Positions 9,147 through 18,102 are shown, numbered from the stretch's first letter. The stretch: DNA of 64,000 bases from Arthrobacter sp. Soil764 (GCF_001428075.1 NZ_LMSI01000022.1:248001-312000); one strand, 5' to 3'. Numbers and translations are program-made. The notes: generated by a model from the letters alone, not told the origin.

Positions 9147-10072
9147 GCGGGATGGTCCTTCAGGAAGCTGCGGATGAAGCGGGCGGCCGGCTCCGGCGTT
9201 TCATAGTGGATCAGGTGTCCGACGCCGGGAATCACCTTCAGCTCCCCGTCCGGAAGCCGTGACAGGAGGCTGTGCTGGCTGGGGAGGGTGGCGATCTCAT
9301 CCTTTTCACCCGCGATCAGCAGTACGGGCAGGTCCAGTTTTCCGGCTACCTCTGCCACATGGTGACTGACGGAGGCGGTGAACGACTCCAGCAGGCTGTC
9401 CCGGTCCGCGAAGGAACTGAAGTACGCGTGGTGCTGGCCGTGTATGAAGGCCCTCAGGTCCCTGTCACGGGTCTTGGCCATGGTCTCGCTCATCACCCGC
9501 ACAATCAGCCGGTTACGCAGCAGGGCCAGCCCCGGCCCTTGCGGGAGCCGTGCCGCCAGCCGGTAGTACAGCACCGCCAGCCGGGTCATGACGCCCTTTG
9601 GCCCTTCCAGCGCCGGAGCAGCGATGGGGTTGATGAGGATCAAGGGACGCACGGCCGTGGGGTTGTTGGCTACGAAGTGCGCAGCCACGATGGATCCGAA
9701 CGAGTGTCCCAGCAGCACCGTGTCCGGCCCCAGGCCCTGGGAAGCCATGAAGTCAGTGATGAACGCCCCGTAGCGCTCCACCGAGTGCGGCCCCCGGGCA
9801 AAGGCCCCGGACCTGCCAAAGCCGGGAAGGTCCGGCATGATGAGGCGCATCTCCGGCAGCTGGTCCGCGACGCGCAGGAGCCCATGATGGTCGCCGCGGA
9901 ACCCATGGACCACCAGGATCGTGCGGGTCTCCGGCGTCTCCTTCAGTGGCTCATAGGTCCAGTAAGCCACCGTGCCGCCGTCGATGGTCACGGTGGACGT
10001 GGAGGTGCGGGCGGAAAGTTCCGGGCTCAGGTAGGCAGGCGCGGGGGAGGTCCCCGGGTTAACGGTGTCCAT
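9143..10072 (-). CDS. Alpha/beta hydrolase
   Basis: The 309-residue protein has the alpha/beta-hydrolase fold with oxyanion region VVHGFRGDHHG, nucleophile elbow GHSFGS, a likely acid in AGEKDEIATLP and the catalytic His in GVGHLIHYE. Sequence alone does not give the substrate; esterase, lipase and C-C hydrolase are all possible. The start lies 8 bases after the aldo/keto reductase stop, and the end overlaps the glycosyltransferase start, so this is the middle of a compact minus-strand operon. Confidence 0.87.
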   Translation of the reverse strand: MDTVNPGTSPAPAYLSPELSARTSTSTVTIDGGTVAYWTYEPLKETPETRTILVVHGFRGDHHGLLRVADQLPEMRLIMPDLPGFGRSGAFARGPHSVERYGAFITDFMASQGLGPDTVLLGHSFGSIVAAHFVANNPTAVRPLILINPIAAPALEGPKGVMTRLAVLYYRLAARLPQGPGLALLRNRLIVRVMSETMAKTRDRDLRAFIHGQHHAYFSSFADRDSLLESFTASVSHHVAEVAGKLDLPVLLIAGEKDEIATLPSQHSLLSRLPDGELKVIPGVGHLIHYETPEPAARFIRSFLKDHPA

Positions 10073-10080
10073 GCGCCGGC

Positions 10081-10950
10081 CTAGTTGACGTTGTCCGGAT
10101 GCGATCCGGTCCGCTGCCCGCGGTCCAGCGCTTTGATGGCCAACAGATCACGTTCGGAGAGCTCGAAATTGAAGACGTTGAGGTTCTCCCGGATTCTTGC
10201 TTCGGAGCTGGCCTTGGGAATGGCGATGTGTCCCAGTTGCATGTGCCAGCGAAGGATCACCTGCGCAGGCGTCCGCCGGTGCTCGGCCGCGCAGGCCTGG
10301 ATGACGGGGTCGGCCAGCACCTGGCCGCGGCCAAGCGGGCTCCACGCTTCCGTGTGGATGCCCAGTTCCGCATGCTTGCCGCGAAGCTCTTCCTGCTGCA
10401 GCCACGGGTGCAGTTCGACCTGGTTGACGGCCGGGACCACTTCGGCGCTTTGGAGCAGGCGGTCAAGATGCGCCGGCTGGAAGTTGCTGACACCGATGGC
10501 ACGGACCCTACCTTCCCGGTACAGAGTTTCCAGGGCCCGGTAAGTTTCCGGGAACAGTCCCCGCCGCGGGCAGGGCCAGTGGATCAGGTACATGTCCACG
10601 TAGTCCAGGCCCAGGTTGACCATGGAATCGTCGAACGCCCGCAGCGTCGCGTCGTAGCCGTGATGGTCGTTCCACACTTTGGTGGTGATGAAGATGTCCT
10701 CCCGGGTCAGGGAGGGGGACAGCTCCCCGGACCCGCCGCTGCCGGTCCCGTCGCCCAGCTGGGAACTGATGCCGCGGGCCACTCCGGTTTCGTTCCCGTA
10801 CATTGCGGCGGTATCGAAATGGCGGTAGCCAGCGGCGAGCGCGGTGGCCACCAGGCCTTCCGCGTCCGCTGCCGGCACCTTGTAGAGCCCAAAGCCGAGC
10901 TGGTCTATCAGCACGCCGTTGTTCAGGCTGAGCCGGGGTGAGGTTCTCAT
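10081..10950 (-). CDS. Aldo/keto reductase
   Basis: This is a NADPH-dependent carbonyl reductase of about 289 residues. It shows the AKR tetrad: Asp in HFDTAAMYGNE together with Tyr, Lys in ITTKVWNDHHG, and His in LIHWPCP. The NADPH-binding end reads AIPKASSEARIRENLNVF. The pattern is closest to the AKR5 group (2,5-diketogluconate reductase-like), though the substrate is not decidable. The ATG at 10950 fits the family start (RLSLNNGVLIDQLGFG). An upstream GTG at 10968 would add 6 residues. It follows the SorC-type regulator by 19 bases. Confidence 0.9.
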   Translation of the reverse strand: MRTSPRLSLNNGVLIDQLGFGLYKVPAADAEGLVATALAAGYRHFDTAAMYGNETGVARGISSQLGDGTGSGGSGELSPSLTREDIFITTKVWNDHHGYDATLRAFDDSMVNLGLDYVDMYLIHWPCPRRGLFPETYRALETLYREGRVRAIGVSNFQPAHLDRLLQSAEVVPAVNQVELHPWLQQEELRGKHAELGIHTEAWSPLGRGQVLADPVIQACAAEHRRTPAQVILRWHMQLGHIAIPKASSEARIRENLNVFNFELSERDLLAIKALDRGQRTGSHPDNVN

Positions 10951-10969
10951 GGCAACGACTCTACCCACT

Positions 10970-11935
10970 TCAGCTGGTCAGTCCCTCGTAATCGACCAGG
11001 CGCCGTGCGGTGGCTTCGTCCAGGATCAGGTCGGTGGCCAGCCTGGCTGCCAGGGCTCCGCGTAGGCCGTTGATCTTGGAAACCCCCGACACCACGCAGA
11101 TCCTGCGGCGCACCTGGCGGAGCTGGGCAAGCGCCGGCCCCGTGGACCTTTCGTTAAGGACGATTCCGTCAGAGGAACCGTCGGCCCGGAAAAAGACAGT
11201 GGCAACGTCGCCCACCACGTCCGACGTGGCCAGTGCGTTCAGGTCGTCCTCATCCAGGTACCCGCCCGCGTAGACGTGGCTCGGATAGTCGGCGTGGACC
11301 GAACCCACACCGAAAATGGCGATACTCATTTTGGCCTGCAATTCCAGGACGCGCTGCACGCTGCGTTCATTCCACATGGCCGTCTTGGTGGCGGCATGGT
11401 CGAAGAAGGCCGGGACGGGGAACTGCTCCACCCGCGCCCCGTAGGCGCTGCCGAACCTGCGCATGATGTCGCTTGCGTAGGTGATGCCCGTAGTGTGCAT
11501 GTTTCCGGCACCATTGAGCTGGACGATGACGCTGTCGTGCGTGATCTTCCTGGTGAGGTGCCGGCTGACGGCACTGAGCGTCGATCCCCAGGCCACGCCA
11601 ATGATGGCGTTCGAGTCCACCAGCGGCCCAATGGTGCGTGCCGCCTGCATGGCGACGCGGTCCAGCGTTTCGGCTTCATTAAGCGTCCCAAGGATGGGGA
11701 CCACGTGGACGTCCAGGTTGTACCGGCGCCGGATCATCCCCTCCAGCTCGGGGCCGGTGTCCAGCGGGTTGCGGATCTGGATTTGCACCAAACCGGATTC
11801 CCTTGCCGAGGACAACAGCCGGGAAACCGTGGACCGGGAGGTATGCAGTTCACGGGCAATCGCGTCCATGGTCAGGTCCTGCAGGTAATACATTTGTGCA
11901 GCTCGGAGGGCATCTGCGTCCCGTGAAAGTGCCAT
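10970..11935 (-). CDS. SorC-family sugar-binding transcriptional regulator
   Basis: The 321-residue protein has an N-terminal helix-turn-helix (AAQMYYLQDLTMDAIARELH, then TSRSTVSRLLSSARE) and a C-terminal sugar-phosphate-binding domain (IIGVAWGSTLSAVSRHL; VCVVSGVSKI-like IVCVVSG region; LILDEATARRLV) as in SorC, DeoR-like and CggR proteins. It is divergent from glpD-glpF-glpK, so control of glycerol use is the likely role, with a sugar or glycerol phosphate as effector (inference). It also heads an operon with the aldo/keto reductase. The ATG at 11935 is preceded by AAGGGAAC, and a palindrome lies 14 bases upstream. Confidence 0.9.
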   Translation of the reverse strand: MALSRDADALRAAQMYYLQDLTMDAIARELHTSRSTVSRLLSSARESGLVQIQIRNPLDTGPELEGMIRRRYNLDVHVVPILGTLNEAETLDRVAMQAARTIGPLVDSNAIIGVAWGSTLSAVSRHLTRKITHDSVIVQLNGAGNMHTTGITYASDIMRRFGSAYGARVEQFPVPAFFDHAATKTAMWNERSVQRVLELQAKMSIAIFGVGSVHADYPSHVYAGGYLDEDDLNALATSDVVGDVATVFFRADGSSDGIVLNERSTGPALAQLRQVRRRICVVSGVSKINGLRGALAARLATDLILDEATARRLVDYEGLTS

Positions 11936-11948
11936 CTCAGTTCCCTTC

Positions 11949-11962
11949 TGCACGTTCGTGCA
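11949..11962. promoter_or_regulatory. Candidate operator TGCACGTTCGTGCA between regulator and glpD
   Basis: Six-base inverted arms TGCACG and CGTGCA flank TT. The site lies 13 bases upstream of the regulator ATG and 6 bases upstream of the glpD -35 candidate. The position suits both autoregulation and control of glpD by the SorC-type protein, but binding is inference. Confidence 0.5.
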
Positions 11963-11968
11963 TAGTCC

Positions 11969-11998
11969 TTGACTCCATTTTCCATTTCTCCGAACAAT
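11969..11998 (+). promoter_or_regulatory. Candidate glpD promoter
   Basis: TTGACT (11969-11974) and AACAAT (11993-11998) are 18 bases apart, giving a start near 12005, about 57 bases before the glpD TTG. The spacer holds the direct repeat CCATTT twice (within 11975-11987), which could be part of a regulator site. Confidence 0.4.
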
Positions 11999-12061
11999 AG
12001 AGCAGAACGGCGGCGCCATCCAGCGGTGACCGCATCATCACAAAGCCCCAAGGGAGTCGTT

Positions 12062-13885
12062 TTGGGACCCAAGGATTCAACTGTTCAACCCTCTGCTTCA
12101 GCGCCCCGGCCCGGGGCGGAACGCCCGTCTGTCCACAGCCTGCGGCGGCGGCCGCACGCGAAAGTACTGGTGGTGGGCGGTGGCATCAACGGCGTGGGGA
12201 CGTTCCGTGACCTGGCATTGCAGGGCGTGGACGTGGCACTGGTAGAGCGCGGTGACTACTGCCAGGGAGCAAGCGGCGCGTCCTCGCACATGATCCACGG
12301 CGGCATCCGCTACCTGGAAAACGGCGAGTTCCGCCTGGTCCGCGAGTCCGTGGTGGAACGCAACCGCCTCCTGCGGATTGCCCCGCACTACGTCAAGCCG
12401 CTGCAGACAACCATCCCGATCTTCAGCACGTTCTCCGGTGTTCTGTCGGCGCCACTGCGTTTCCTGACCCATAAGCAGCAGGGCAAGCCGAAGGAGCGCG
12501 GCGCGTTCCTCATCAAGGTGGGCCTCAGCCTCTACGATTCGTTCTCCAGGGACGGCGGGACGGTTCCGCGGCACCAGTTCCGTACCCACAAGGCGGCCCT
12601 CCAGGAACTGCCCGCCCTGCGGCCGGACGTCAAGTACACCGCCACCTACTTCGATGCTTCGGTCCACAATCCCGAGCGTCTGACCCTGGACGTCCTGCAG
12701 GATGGCGAAAAGGCCGGCCGGCCGGGGACCCCGGAGAGCACCAGCGCCCAGGGCGATACGGCCCGGGCCAGCAACTACCTCTCGCTGCAGTCCATGTCGC
12801 CGGTTCCCAACCCGGGGACCGGGCGGGGAAGTACCGTCCGCCTTCGTGACGAACTCACCGGCGAGGAATTCGACTTCACGGCGGACATCATCATCAACAC
12901 CACCGGCGCCTGGGTGGACCTCACCAACGGTGCAATGGGCGCGGCATCATCCTTCATGGGAGGCACCAAGGGATCCCACATCGTACTGGACCACCCCGGC
13001 CTCCTCGCCGCCTGCCGCGGCCGGGAAATCTTCTTCGAGCACACCGACGGCCGGATCGTCCTGATCTACCCGATGGGGGACCGTGTCCTGGTGGGCACCA
13101 CGGACGTTGACGCGGACATGTCGGAGGACGCCGTCTGCACCGATGAGGAAATCCAGTACTTCTTCGACCTGATCGGCCACGTCTTCCCCTCCATCGACGT
13201 CACCCCTGACGACATCGTCTACACGTTCTCGGGCGTCCGCCCCCTGCCCAGCCATGACGCAACCCAGCCCGGCTTCGTCTCCCGTGACTACCGCATCGAA
13301 CGCCGCACCTCCGCACCCGACGGAAGCGGCGCCGTCGTGCTGAGCCTGGTGGGCGGCAAATGGACCACCTTCCGCGCCCTCGCAGAGCACCTCACCAACG
13401 AGGTCCTCAGCGAACTGGGCGTGCAGCGCAAGGTCTCGACAGCGCAGCTGCCCATCGGCGGCGGCGCCGGTTTCCCTGCCGACGAAGCCGGCGTGCAGAA
13501 GTGGATCAAGGCGCACATGGCTCCCGGGCGCGATGCAGACCGCACGGCCGGGTTGCTGACCCGCTACGGGACAAGGGCAGAAGAGGTCATCGCCTACCTC
13601 GATGCCGAGCCTGACCACGCGCTGCGGTCCACCCGCGAACTGAGCGTCCGCGAACTGGAATTCATGGCGGCCAATGAGCAGGTGGGGCACCTTGTGGACG
13701 TCCTCATCCGGCGTACCTCCCTGGCCTTCCGCGGGCTGGTTACCGGAGAACTCCTCAATGAAGTGGCGGAAGTTCTGTCCGTCCCGCTCAAGTGGGATGC
13801 GGCAGCGCGCGCCGCTGAGATCAAGCACGCACAGGACGTGCTGCAGCGTTTCCACCGTGTGGAAACGCACAGCCTGGTCGCCTAA
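12062..13885 (+). CDS. glpD: Glycerol-3-phosphate dehydrogenase (FAD, respiratory)
   Basis: GlpD oxidises glycerol 3-phosphate to dihydroxyacetone phosphate and passes electrons to the quinone pool at the membrane. It has the FAD dinucleotide motif VVGGGINGVGTFRDLALQG and a downstream GASSHMIHGGIRYLENGEF substrate/FAD segment. VGGKWTTFRALAEHL marks the second FAD region, and a C-terminal GlpD cap domain follows. The TTG at 12062 was chosen because AAGGGAG lies 6 bases upstream, giving 607 residues. The frame is open further upstream to 11969, but that part would lie in the promoter region. It starts the glp set and is divergent from the SorC-type regulator. Confidence 0.93.
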   Translation: MGPKDSTVQPSASAPRPGAERPSVHSLRRRPHAKVLVVGGGINGVGTFRDLALQGVDVALVERGDYCQGASGASSHMIHGGIRYLENGEFRLVRESVVERNRLLRIAPHYVKPLQTTIPIFSTFSGVLSAPLRFLTHKQQGKPKERGAFLIKVGLSLYDSFSRDGGTVPRHQFRTHKAALQELPALRPDVKYTATYFDASVHNPERLTLDVLQDGEKAGRPGTPESTSAQGDTARASNYLSLQSMSPVPNPGTGRGSTVRLRDELTGEEFDFTADIIINTTGAWVDLTNGAMGAASSFMGGTKGSHIVLDHPGLLAACRGREIFFEHTDGRIVLIYPMGDRVLVGTTDVDADMSEDAVCTDEEIQYFFDLIGHVFPSIDVTPDDIVYTFSGVRPLPSHDATQPGFVSRDYRIERRTSAPDGSGAVVLSLVGGKWTTFRALAEHLTNEVLSELGVQRKVSTAQLPIGGGAGFPADEAGVQKWIKAHMAPGRDADRTAGLLTRYGTRAEEVIAYLDAEPDHALRSTRELSVRELEFMAANEQVGHLVDVLIRRTSLAFRGLVTGELLNEVAEVLSVPLKWDAAARAAEIKHAQDVLQRFHRVETHSLVA

Positions 13886-14015
13886 GGCCAGGTTTCCGGC
13901 CGGGGCGTTACGGCGTCCCGGCCACACGGTCCTTCACCCGCGGAGGACCGACAACTAAACAAAGAAATGGAGTCAAAGATGAATAGTCTTCCTCTCCGAA
14001 GTCTTTGGCACGGGC

Positions 14016-14720
14016 ATGCTGACCCTGTTGGGTTGCGGCGTCGTTGCCAACGTGGCTTTGCGGGGGACAAAAGGCAACAGTGGCGGCTTCCTGATGGTCA
14101 CCTGGGGATGGGGCATTGCCGTCTTCTGTGGTGTCTTCGTCGCCGCCAAGTCGGGCGCACACCTGAACCCTGCCGTCACGCTCGGCCTGCTGCTCAATGG
14201 CAAGGCTGAGTATGCGCCGGGAGTCACCGTAGACTTCGCTTCCACCCTCACCTACTTCGGGGGCGAGATGGTGGGTGCATTCCTCGGCGCCGTGGTCTGC
14301 TGGCTGGCCTACAAGCAGCACTTCGACGACGAGCCGGAGCCTGCAGGCAAGCTCGGTACCTTTTCCACCGGCCCTGCCATCCGGTCCACCCCATGGAACC
14401 TGATCACCGAAATCATCGGTACTTTTGTGCTGGTCTTCGTCATCCTCACCCTGGGCGGTACCCCCTCGGGGCTCGGCCCGCTGGCAGTGGCGCTGCTCGT
14501 CGTCGGCATCGGTGTTTCCCTCGGCGGCCCCACCGGCTACGCCATCAACCCTGCCCGTGACCTGGGACCCCGCATCGCCCACGCAGTGCTTCCCATCAGG
14601 GGCAAGGGCTCCAGCGACTGGAGTTATGCCTGGATCCCGGTGGTTGGCCCGCTTGTAGGCGGCGCCCTGGGCGGACTCGTCGCCCGGATTGTCCCGATCA
14701 TCATCACGGCCGCTTCCTGA
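14016..14720 (+). CDS. glpF: Glycerol uptake facilitator (aquaglyceroporin), apparent frameshift at start
   Basis: GlpF lets glycerol diffuse across the membrane. Both pore motifs are present, HLNPAVTLG and AINPARDLGPR, with six hydrophobic segments. The first ATG in frame (14016) cuts off half of the first membrane helix. Codons directly upstream (13983-14015) still read IVFLSEVFGTG, the expected helix start, but are preceded by an in-frame TGA. The well-placed ATG at 13979, with GGAG 6 bases before it, is one base out of frame. Removing one A at 13982-13983 would give ATG-ATA-GTC and a normal N-terminus. This is either a sequencing error, a mutation or an unusual start. Confidence 0.85.
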   Translation: MLTLLGCGVVANVALRGTKGNSGGFLMVTWGWGIAVFCGVFVAAKSGAHLNPAVTLGLLLNGKAEYAPGVTVDFASTLTYFGGEMVGAFLGAVVCWLAYKQHFDDEPEPAGKLGTFSTGPAIRSTPWNLITEIIGTFVLVFVILTLGGTPSGLGPLAVALLVVGIGVSLGGPTGYAINPARDLGPRIAHAVLPIRGKGSSDWSYAWIPVVGPLVGGALGGLVARIVPIIITAAS

Positions 14721-14761
14721 CCCGTACTCACCACAGCCATTAACAAGACAAGGACGTCATC

Positions 14762-16276
14762 ATGAACCAGTACGTAATCGCCATCGACCAGGGCACCACC
14801 AGCACCCGCGCCATCATCTTCGACCACAGCGGCGCCATTGTCTCCTCCGGCCAGATGGAACACGAGCAGATCTTCCCGCAGGCAGGGTGGGTGGAGCACG
14901 ACGCCACGGAGATCTGGAACAACACCCGTGAGGTCATCGGCTCAGCCCTCTCCAAGGCGAACCTGACGCGGCACGATATTGCCGCCGTCGGAATCACCAA
15001 CCAGCGCGAAACCGCGGTGGTGTGGGACAAGACCACCGGCAAGCCGGTGTACAACGCCATCGTGTGGCAGGACACCCGAACCCAGGACATCGTGGACGAC
15101 CTGGGCAGGGATGGCGGCGCGGACCGCTTCAAACAGAAAGTGGGCCTGCCGCTGGCCACCTACTTCTCCGGCACCAAGATCAAATGGATCCTGGACAACG
15201 TTGACGGCGCGCGGGAAAAGGCGGAGGCCGGGGACCTGGTCTTTGGCAACACCGACGCCTGGGTCCTGTGGAACCTGACCGGCGGCGTGGACGGCGGCGT
15301 CCACGTCACCGACGTCACCAACGCCTCCCGGACCCTGTTCATGGACCTCGAAACGCTGCAGTGGGACGACGAAATCCTGCGCATCTTCGGCGTGCCCCGC
15401 AGCATGATGCCGGAGATCAAGTCCTCCTCGGAGGTGTACGGCACCGTCCACAGCTCCCAGCTGCTCCGCGAGACGCCGGTGGCGGGCATCCTTGGCGACC
15501 AGCAGGCCGCGACCTTCGGGCAGGCCGCCTTCGACGCCGGCGAAGCGAAGAACACCTACGGCACGGGCTGCTTCCTGATCTTCAACACGGGCGAGGAAAT
15601 CGTCCATTCGAAGAACGGGCTCCTCACCACGGTGGGCTACAAGCTGGGCGATGCCAAGCCGCACTACGCCCTCGAAGGTTCAATTGCCGTCACTGGCTCC
15701 CTCATCCAGTGGCTCCGCGACAACCTTGGCATGATCAGCAGCGCCCCTGAGGTGGAAACCCTGGCCGCGTCCGTCAAGGACAACGGTGGCGTGTACATCG
15801 TCCCGGCGTTCTCCGGCCTGTTCGCCCCGTACTGGCGTTCGGATGCCCGCGGTGCGATTGTTGGCCTCACCCGGTTCGTCAACAAGAACCACATTGCCCG
15901 GGCGGCGCTGGAAGCCACCGCGTTCCAGACCCGCGAGGTGCTGGATGCAGTGAACGCGGACTCCGGCGTGCCGCTGAGTGAGTTGAAGGTCGACGGCGGC
16001 ATGGTGGCCAATGACGCGCTCATGCAGTTCCAGGCGGACATCCTGGGCGTCCCGGTCATCCGCCCCAAGGTCATTGAGACCACGGCACTGGGAGCTGCCT
16101 ACGCGGCAGGACTGGCCGTCGGTTTCTGGAAGGACCTCGGGGAATGCTCCGCCAACTGGTCCGAGGACAAGCGCTGGGAACCGCAGATGGACAAGGCTGA
16201 ACAGGACCGCCAAATGCGGCTTTGGAAGAAGGCCGTCACCAAGTCCATGGAGTGGGTCGACGAGGACGTGCGGTAG
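14762..16276 (+). CDS. glpK: Glycerol kinase
   Basis: GlpK phosphorylates glycerol to glycerol 3-phosphate using ATP. The 504-residue FGGY kinase begins with [15 protein letters not shown] (phosphate 1 motif). It has [13 protein letters not shown], then [13 protein letters not shown] and NTYGTGCF around the glycerol site, and the second ATPase motif [18 protein letters not shown]. It lies 41 bases after glpF and supplies the substrate for GlpD. A strong hairpin terminator follows the stop. Confidence 0.97.
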   Translation: MNQYVIAIDQGTTSTRAIIFDHSGAIVSSGQMEHEQIFPQAGWVEHDATEIWNNTREVIGSALSKANLTRHDIAAVGITNQRETAVVWDKTTGKPVYNAIVWQDTRTQDIVDDLGRDGGADRFKQKVGLPLATYFSGTKIKWILDNVDGAREKAEAGDLVFGNTDAWVLWNLTGGVDGGVHVTDVTNASRTLFMDLETLQWDDEILRIFGVPRSMMPEIKSSSEVYGTVHSSQLLRETPVAGILGDQQAATFGQAAFDAGEAKNTYGTGCFLIFNTGEEIVHSKNGLLTTVGYKLGDAKPHYALEGSIAVTGSLIQWLRDNLGMISSAPEVETLAASVKDNGGVYIVPAFSGLFAPYWRSDARGAIVGLTRFVNKNHIARAALEATAFQTREVLDAVNADSGVPLSELKVDGGMVANDALMQFQADILGVPVIRPKVIETTALGAAYAAGLAVGFWKDLGECSANWSEDKRWEPQMDKAEQDRQMRLWKKAVTKSMEWVDEDVR

Positions 16277-16290
16277 CCTCCGACCGTCAC

Positions 16291-16323
16291 GGGGCCGCCC
16301 TGCCGATCCGGCAGGGCGGCCCC
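16291..16323. terminator. Terminator between glpK and the FAD/Rieske gene
   Basis: A perfect 15-base-pair GC-rich stem with loop ATC (arms 16291-16305 and 16309-16323) lies 15 bases after the glpK stop, between convergent genes. No long T-run follows, as is common in high-GC actinobacteria. Confidence 0.75.
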
Positions 16324-16389
16324 TGCCGTTTCCGCCCAGGTGCCGGGTGTCACATGCAGGGTGTCCCAAGGCGTCGGAGGTGCAGGGCG

Positions 16390-17928
16390 TTAGGGGGCAG
16401 GCTGCTGCGGCAGGTCCTCGGTGGCCGGTCCCTGGATGACCTTCCCGGCCACGTCGAACCTGGAACCGTGGCAGGGGCAGTCCCAGGTGCGTTCTCCCCG
16501 GTTGAAGCCCACCGTGCAGCCCAGATGGGTGCAGATGGCCGATACGGCGTGGATGCCTCCGGCTTCGTCCCGGAAACAGGCGGTGCTTGCCCCGGAAATT
16601 TCAACCACCGTGCCGTCATTGGGAGCCAGGTCCGCTATCTGCCGTGCGGCGTCGTCCGGGCGGGTCCGGTCACTGTTCCCGGTGCCGGCCGGCGTTGGTG
16701 CCCTGGCACCTTCCGGCCTTGTCCCCGTCGGTGATGGCGCGCGGTTGCTGTCAAACAGGGGGGCCCAACCGTTGGGTGTGCCATTGAGCAGGTCTGCCAG
16801 CATCAGGGCGGCGGCGGTACCGTTCGTGAGTCCCCATTTGCGCAGGCCCGTAATGACGAAGGCATGGCGGCTGTCCGGATTCAGCCGACCGACATACGGC
16901 AGTCCGTCAAGGGGCATCGCGTCCTGGGTGGACCAGCGGTAGGCAACGGGTCCGGTGCCGAATTGGCTGCGCGCGAAGGCTGCCAGGCTGGCATGGCGCG
17001 ACGCCGGATCGACGCGTTCGCCGGCAGGGTGGCCCTCGCCGCCGGTCAGCAGATAGGTCCGCCCGTTCAGCTGGACGGTCAGCAACGACCGCATGGGCTC
17101 ACCGGCACTGATGAAGGTGGCGTCCAGGGCAGGGGCGTCCAGTGGCGCGGCAACGATATAAGAGCGGTGCGGCGGGCACAGTGCTTCGAACCGGCCATGG
17201 TCTCCGAAGGGAACATTCGTGGCAACGATTGCATCAGCTGCCAGCACAGTGCCGCCTCTGGCAGCAACCTTCACCCGGGTTCCCTCCTGAAGGTCGTTCG
17301 CGCGGGTCCCTTCAAAGACGAAGCTGCCCTCCCCGTCCACCCTGGCGGCGAGCCCCTGGAGGTACTGAACGGAGTGAATCTGGGCCTGCCGGTCAAACCG
17401 GACGGCGCCCGCCACAGGGAACGGCAGGGGTACTTCGGCTGTGAATGCAGCCGGAAGGCCGAGCCTGGCGGCGAGTTCGGCTTCCGCGCGCACCTCCGGG
17501 AGGGCGTCCCCACTGGCGGCGAAGGTGTAGTTGGCAACCCGGCGGAAACCGCAGGAGATGCCTTCCGCCGCCACCACCGCGGCGATGTGCTCCACGGCGG
17601 CCTGGTTGGCGCGTCCATAGATTCCGGCGGCGTTCCTTCCGTGGGTTCGGTCCAGCTCCGTGTACGCCAGGCGGTGCAGGGACGTCACCTTGCCGGTGGT
17701 GTGGCCCGTGACGCCGGTGCCGATACGGCCTGCCTCGAGGACGGCCACCGAGCGCCCCGAGCGCTTCAGGGCCAGTGCTGCCGTCAGGCCGGCGATGCCG
17801 CCCCCGATCACTGCCACGTCCACTTCGACCGTGCCGCGCAGCCTGGGAAAGTCGGTGCCGCCGGCGGTTGCCAGCCACAAGGACAGGGGTACCCCTTCCG
17901 CGAAGCCGGCGGCGGTTGCCTCTGACAT
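16390..17928 (-). CDS. FAD-dependent oxidoreductase with C-terminal Rieske [2Fe-2S] domain
   Basis: The 512-residue fusion has a DAO-type FAD domain: VDVAVIGGGIAGLTAALAL near 37-55, GHTTGKVTSLH, and the C-terminal FVITGLRKWGLTNGTAAA. A Pro/Thr-rich linker (about 400-425) leads to a Rieske domain with CTHLGC and CPCHGS, the two Cys-His pairs that bind the cluster. Such fusions occur in many actinobacteria and Bacillus as YhfW-like proteins of unknown substrate. No signal peptide is visible. It converges on glpK, so a link to glycerol is not shown. Confidence 0.88.
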   Translation of the reverse strand: MSEATAAGFAEGVPLSLWLATAGGTDFPRLRGTVEVDVAVIGGGIAGLTAALALKRSGRSVAVLEAGRIGTGVTGHTTGKVTSLHRLAYTELDRTHGRNAAGIYGRANQAAVEHIAAVVAAEGISCGFRRVANYTFAASGDALPEVRAEAELAARLGLPAAFTAEVPLPFPVAGAVRFDRQAQIHSVQYLQGLAARVDGEGSFVFEGTRANDLQEGTRVKVAARGGTVLAADAIVATNVPFGDHGRFEALCPPHRSYIVAAPLDAPALDATFISAGEPMRSLLTVQLNGRTYLLTGGEGHPAGERVDPASRHASLAAFARSQFGTGPVAYRWSTQDAMPLDGLPYVGRLNPDSRHAFVITGLRKWGLTNGTAAALMLADLLNGTPNGWAPLFDSNRAPSPTGTRPEGARAPTPAGTGNSDRTRPDDAARQIADLAPNDGTVVEISGASTACFRDEAGGIHAVSAICTHLGCTVGFNRGERTWDCPCHGSRFDVAGKVIQGPATEDLPQQPAP

Positions 17929-18030
17929 CGTGTGCCGCCTCCCTGCGTTGTGGGACGATCATGAGCGCTTCCCGCGGGTAATGCAACGGGGGGCCCGCCC
18001 GTGGCTGCGGCGGTCGGCGTGGGGGTGCGC

Positions 18031-18036
18031 TAAAGT
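18031..18036 (+). promoter_or_regulatory. Candidate -10 element of the leuS leader
   Basis: TAAAGT is followed by 6 bases and then the ATG of the leader peptide at 18043, the geometry of a leaderless transcript. No convincing -35 is visible in the GC-rich stretch upstream. Confidence 0.4.
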
Positions 18037-18042
18037 AGATCC

Positions 18043-18069
18043 ATGCGTGCGATCCTTCTGCTTAGTTAG
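18043..18069 (+). CDS. leuS leader peptide MRAILLLS
   Basis: An eight-residue ORF with three consecutive Leu codons (CTT CTG CTT) stands before leuS. It is followed by a small hairpin, TCCGA-CTA-TCGGA (about 18076-18088), and then by a terminator. This is the layout of ribosome-mediated attenuation: scarcity of charged leucyl-tRNA would stall the ribosome on the Leu codons and favour read-through into leuS. Classical attenuators before leuS are described for some Streptomyces. Translation is inferred. Confidence 0.7.
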   Translation: MRAILLLS

Positions 18070-18102
18070 CCGCCGGCTCCGACTATCGGACAGCTGAGCG
18101 GC

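Noticed and set aside
11993..12018. GAAC repeats (GAACAATAGAGCAGAAC) as a second operator before glpD
   Set aside because: Only two four-base direct repeats; too weak to separate from chance and partly the -10 itself.
8070..17928. A recently transferred island between priA and leuS
   Set aside because: Base composition looks like that of the neighbours, and there are no integrase, tRNA, direct-repeat ends or insertion sequences.
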